This document shows positions 61,881-64,000 of a DNA stretch of 64,000 bases, piece after piece (the first letter of the stretch is position 1; every line of letters starts with the position of its first letter). The position numbers and the translations under genes are program-made. Origin of the DNA: Acanthosepion pharaonis (taxonomy: Eukaryota; Mollusca; Cephalopoda; Sepiida; Sepiidae); NCBI GenBank assembly GCA_903632075.3, contig CAHIKZ030005439.1:1448501-1512500 (forward strand), written 5' to 3'. The notes under the pieces are model-generated. The model was not told the DNA's origin. It was given only the letters and a program-made list of their open reading frames with translations, and did not search any database.

Positions 61881-63507
61881 CTGTAAAAGAAATTTAAAAC
61901 AAAAAACTTAGGTGCTATTTTTTCGTGGGGTGACGTCAGAATTCATGGTTTTATTCAATCTATGCATCGATTTCTTTCTTGTTACCACTCTGTACCACTC
62001 TTCATTAATCGTTTTAAGCAGTCATTGATTTTTCAGTCGCGTATATTTAGAATAAAGTGGTTTTATTTTTAGGAACAGACTATCTACGATTGCGAGCTAA
62101 ATCTATAATGTACAAATCAATTGACGGATATTATTTGTCAGAAAGGCACTGACGAATTTACAGACGCGCTATAACTGTGATGCATTATCTGCTGCAGATA
62201 AAGTGTGGGAAAAATGTAGCATTAATATATTTATTGCCTGGATATGTAGGTAGTGTAACAGATCTAAATACGGAAATTGAAACCGGCAAACCGAGTTCAA
62301 ATTTCAAGCTAATCTGTTTCGTTCACTTTCACAAAAATGCCCTTGAGAAAAACAGAATCTGTTTCTTCTCACCTGGGTTAAATAGCAGGTCAGACTGACC
62401 TTGAGTGGTAACCGGTCTAAGAGAATATTGTTCATCCTGTGAGAATTTGGTACTTTCTCTATTCTGTACATTCATAAGCCAAAACAGGTGACCTAATTCT
62501 TCTATTTTCTTCTTAGTTTTCTTGTTATTGTTCCGACATTTCGGTAAATTTCTTCTTAGTTTATCACACTAATTCCAAAACTGAGATAACATATAACCGC
62601 CACATTCTTTGGATTTAAACACAAATATAGGCACCTCCAGTTTTTTGCTGAAAAACAGCATAGCATGTGATGAAAAAGGCCCCAAACTTAATAAAAACAA
62701 ATTTTTTTATCGTCAAAATGTTTGTTATTATTAAGAGGAAAGACCAAAGTATCTTTTAATTATTTTATTAAACTTTTTAATCCTTTCTAGCACGTTCGAA
62801 ATTTTGGCTAAAAATCTTTTACGTCAGCGGTTGATTAGTGTTTTTGTGCTTTTTTGCCAGTGAAAAAACAAAATGATTTGGAAATTCTAGTAAAAATCAA
62901 ATAACTGTCGGATTTTAATGAAACTTTCAAGACTTATTCACAAATGAATTAAATTATTTTTGAAATGTGTTTTTTTTTAATAATTTGGTAATTTTTTTTT
63001 TTTTTACATATATTACCCTCGCTTATTTAATTTCATGAAATTTCGAGAAATTTTTTTTTTTTCAAAACATTTTTTCATTGGTCATAAATAAGACTCTTTG
63101 GAGAATGTAAATCATCCAATTATTTTTTCAAGCAGGACACCCAGTTACTGAAAATCTGCTCTGAATCATAAACTAAAAAAATGAAACAAAACTGTGACGT
63201 TATTTAATTAGAATCACTTATAATTGCTTTTAGAAATAGGATATATTAAGGACACTATTGTCTTAAGAAAGAACTTTTTTTTTCGATGAATAAAGAATTT
63301 TTAAAAGAATTGTTTTCATCTTTTTTGATTTTAATTATAATAATTTATAATAATTTAAAAATCGTTTAAAATTCGGCAATACTTTCTTTCCTTTAGATGA
63401 TATTGTAATTAAGTGAAAACTATATTTACAAATCAAAAATTAAAACGCTTAATAAAAGTCGTTTACCCCGAATATTCTTAATATAATTTTTTTTTTTTAG
63501 TTTGAAC
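61881..63507. other. AT-rich intron sequence
   Basis: Poly-T and poly-A runs. A short unassigned piece at 62060-62410 on plus has an open frame without known motifs. Confidence 0.45.
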
Positions 63508-63651
63508 ATATCCATTTTGTATGTATGGTATTCTATACATGACATTATTATTAAAAGGTTTCGTGTTGTCCTCACTTTACTGAGAATTTCGCTTATCTGC
63601 AATTCTTTATTCATTTCGTGTTTATGTATCAACAGGCTTTGGATATCATCC
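63508..63651 (-). CDS. Candidate plexin exon, upstream of the recovered part
   Basis: The minus-strand frame reads SEILSKVRTTRNLLIIMSCI then EYHTYKMD. Plexins have N-N-K-x-F-L-L-x-F-I-R-T-L-E-x-Q just before the next exon; R-N-L-L-I-I-M-S-C-I-E fits that pattern in spacing. The donor required by phase (GATAT/gttcaa at 63507) is weak. The acceptor could be at 63596 (ttgcag) or 63651 (gaag). Plausible, not secure. Confidence 0.4.
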
Positions 63652-64000
63652 CTTCAGTTTTAAATCATTAAAATAAGTTTTACTTTTTTTTAATTTCTAT
63701 TTCACTAAATATATTTATTTTATGCATTTATTTTAGTGCAGGTCATGTTTCAATTGAGTCATTTTTTAAGAAACTTTTTTAAAAAGAAACAACTGCAGAA
63801 TTTTTTTTTTTTTTGTTAGTAGTTTTTTTAATGTTTTCAGTTTATTTTTTATAGTATTTTAAATTTTCTTATTTTTCAGAAAGCACCTTTAAACGTAAGG
63901 CTATAAACTATAGTAACTAAAAGTCAATAAATATTAGATAATTGCTGAAAATATGTTAATTTGTAAAAAGTACTAGGTAGTTAAAAACCAAAAAAATGTG
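63652..64000. other. AT-rich, nothing recognised
   Basis: Poly-T/poly-A tracts only. Confidence 0.5.

Noticed and set aside
18526..61880. Plexin locus as a processed or decayed pseudogene
   Set aside because: It has introns, and all twelve exon frames, phases and splice borders are intact over more than 400 codons, which decay would not leave.
62177..62398. Plus-strand 73-codon frame as a host gene
   Set aside because: No motif, no splice context, and the ordinary length of a chance frame.

Overview
This is AT-rich metazoan DNA with no bacterial or viral gene organisation. Long (TA)n, (GATA)n and (GT)n arrays, many decayed retroelements of the RTE, CR1/Jockey-like, Penelope-like, Tx1/I-like and R2-like types, Tc1/mariner transposons and 5S/tRNA-derived SINEs, together with large introns, fit a cephalopod mollusc, probably an octopus. 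That is an inference; no species is proved here.

One host gene is well supported. It is a minus-strand gene for the cytoplasmic half of a plexin (semaphorin receptor family), in at least 12 exons from 61880 down to the stop codon at 18526. A weaker candidate exon lies at 63508-63651. The ectodomain and transmembrane exons must lie beyond 64000. Exon phases agree at every junction, and the joined 447 residues run colinearly with the plexin GAP and Rho-GTPase-binding domains to the C terminus. The family is clear, but the protein is strongly divergent: the catalytic arginine pair and the later GAP arginine are both missing, so it looks like a plexin pseudo-GAP.

Layout: 1-18.3 kb lies 3' of the gene. 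It holds a tandem 230-bp repeat, a polypyrimidine tract, CR1-like and RTE LINE fragments, a long inverted-repeat element at 5872-6842, a GC-richer LINE (10950-12250), an R2-like LINE (12365-13790), minisatellites and a 60-bp palindrome. From 18.5 to 61.9 kb the exons are islands in introns of about 1-8 kb. Those introns hold CR1-like copies (one split by a Tc1 element), five copies of one non-autonomous repeat, Penelope-like pieces, inverted-repeat elements lodged in TA arrays, 5S- and tRNA-derived SINEs, two mariner-type remnants and a nearly complete RTE element (56830-59430). From 61.9 to 64 kb the DNA is AT-rich with one candidate exon.

Every reading frame that is not a plexin exon is either repeat-derived and broken, or low-complexity. 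Exon residue numbers count from the first complete codon of the exon at 61880.
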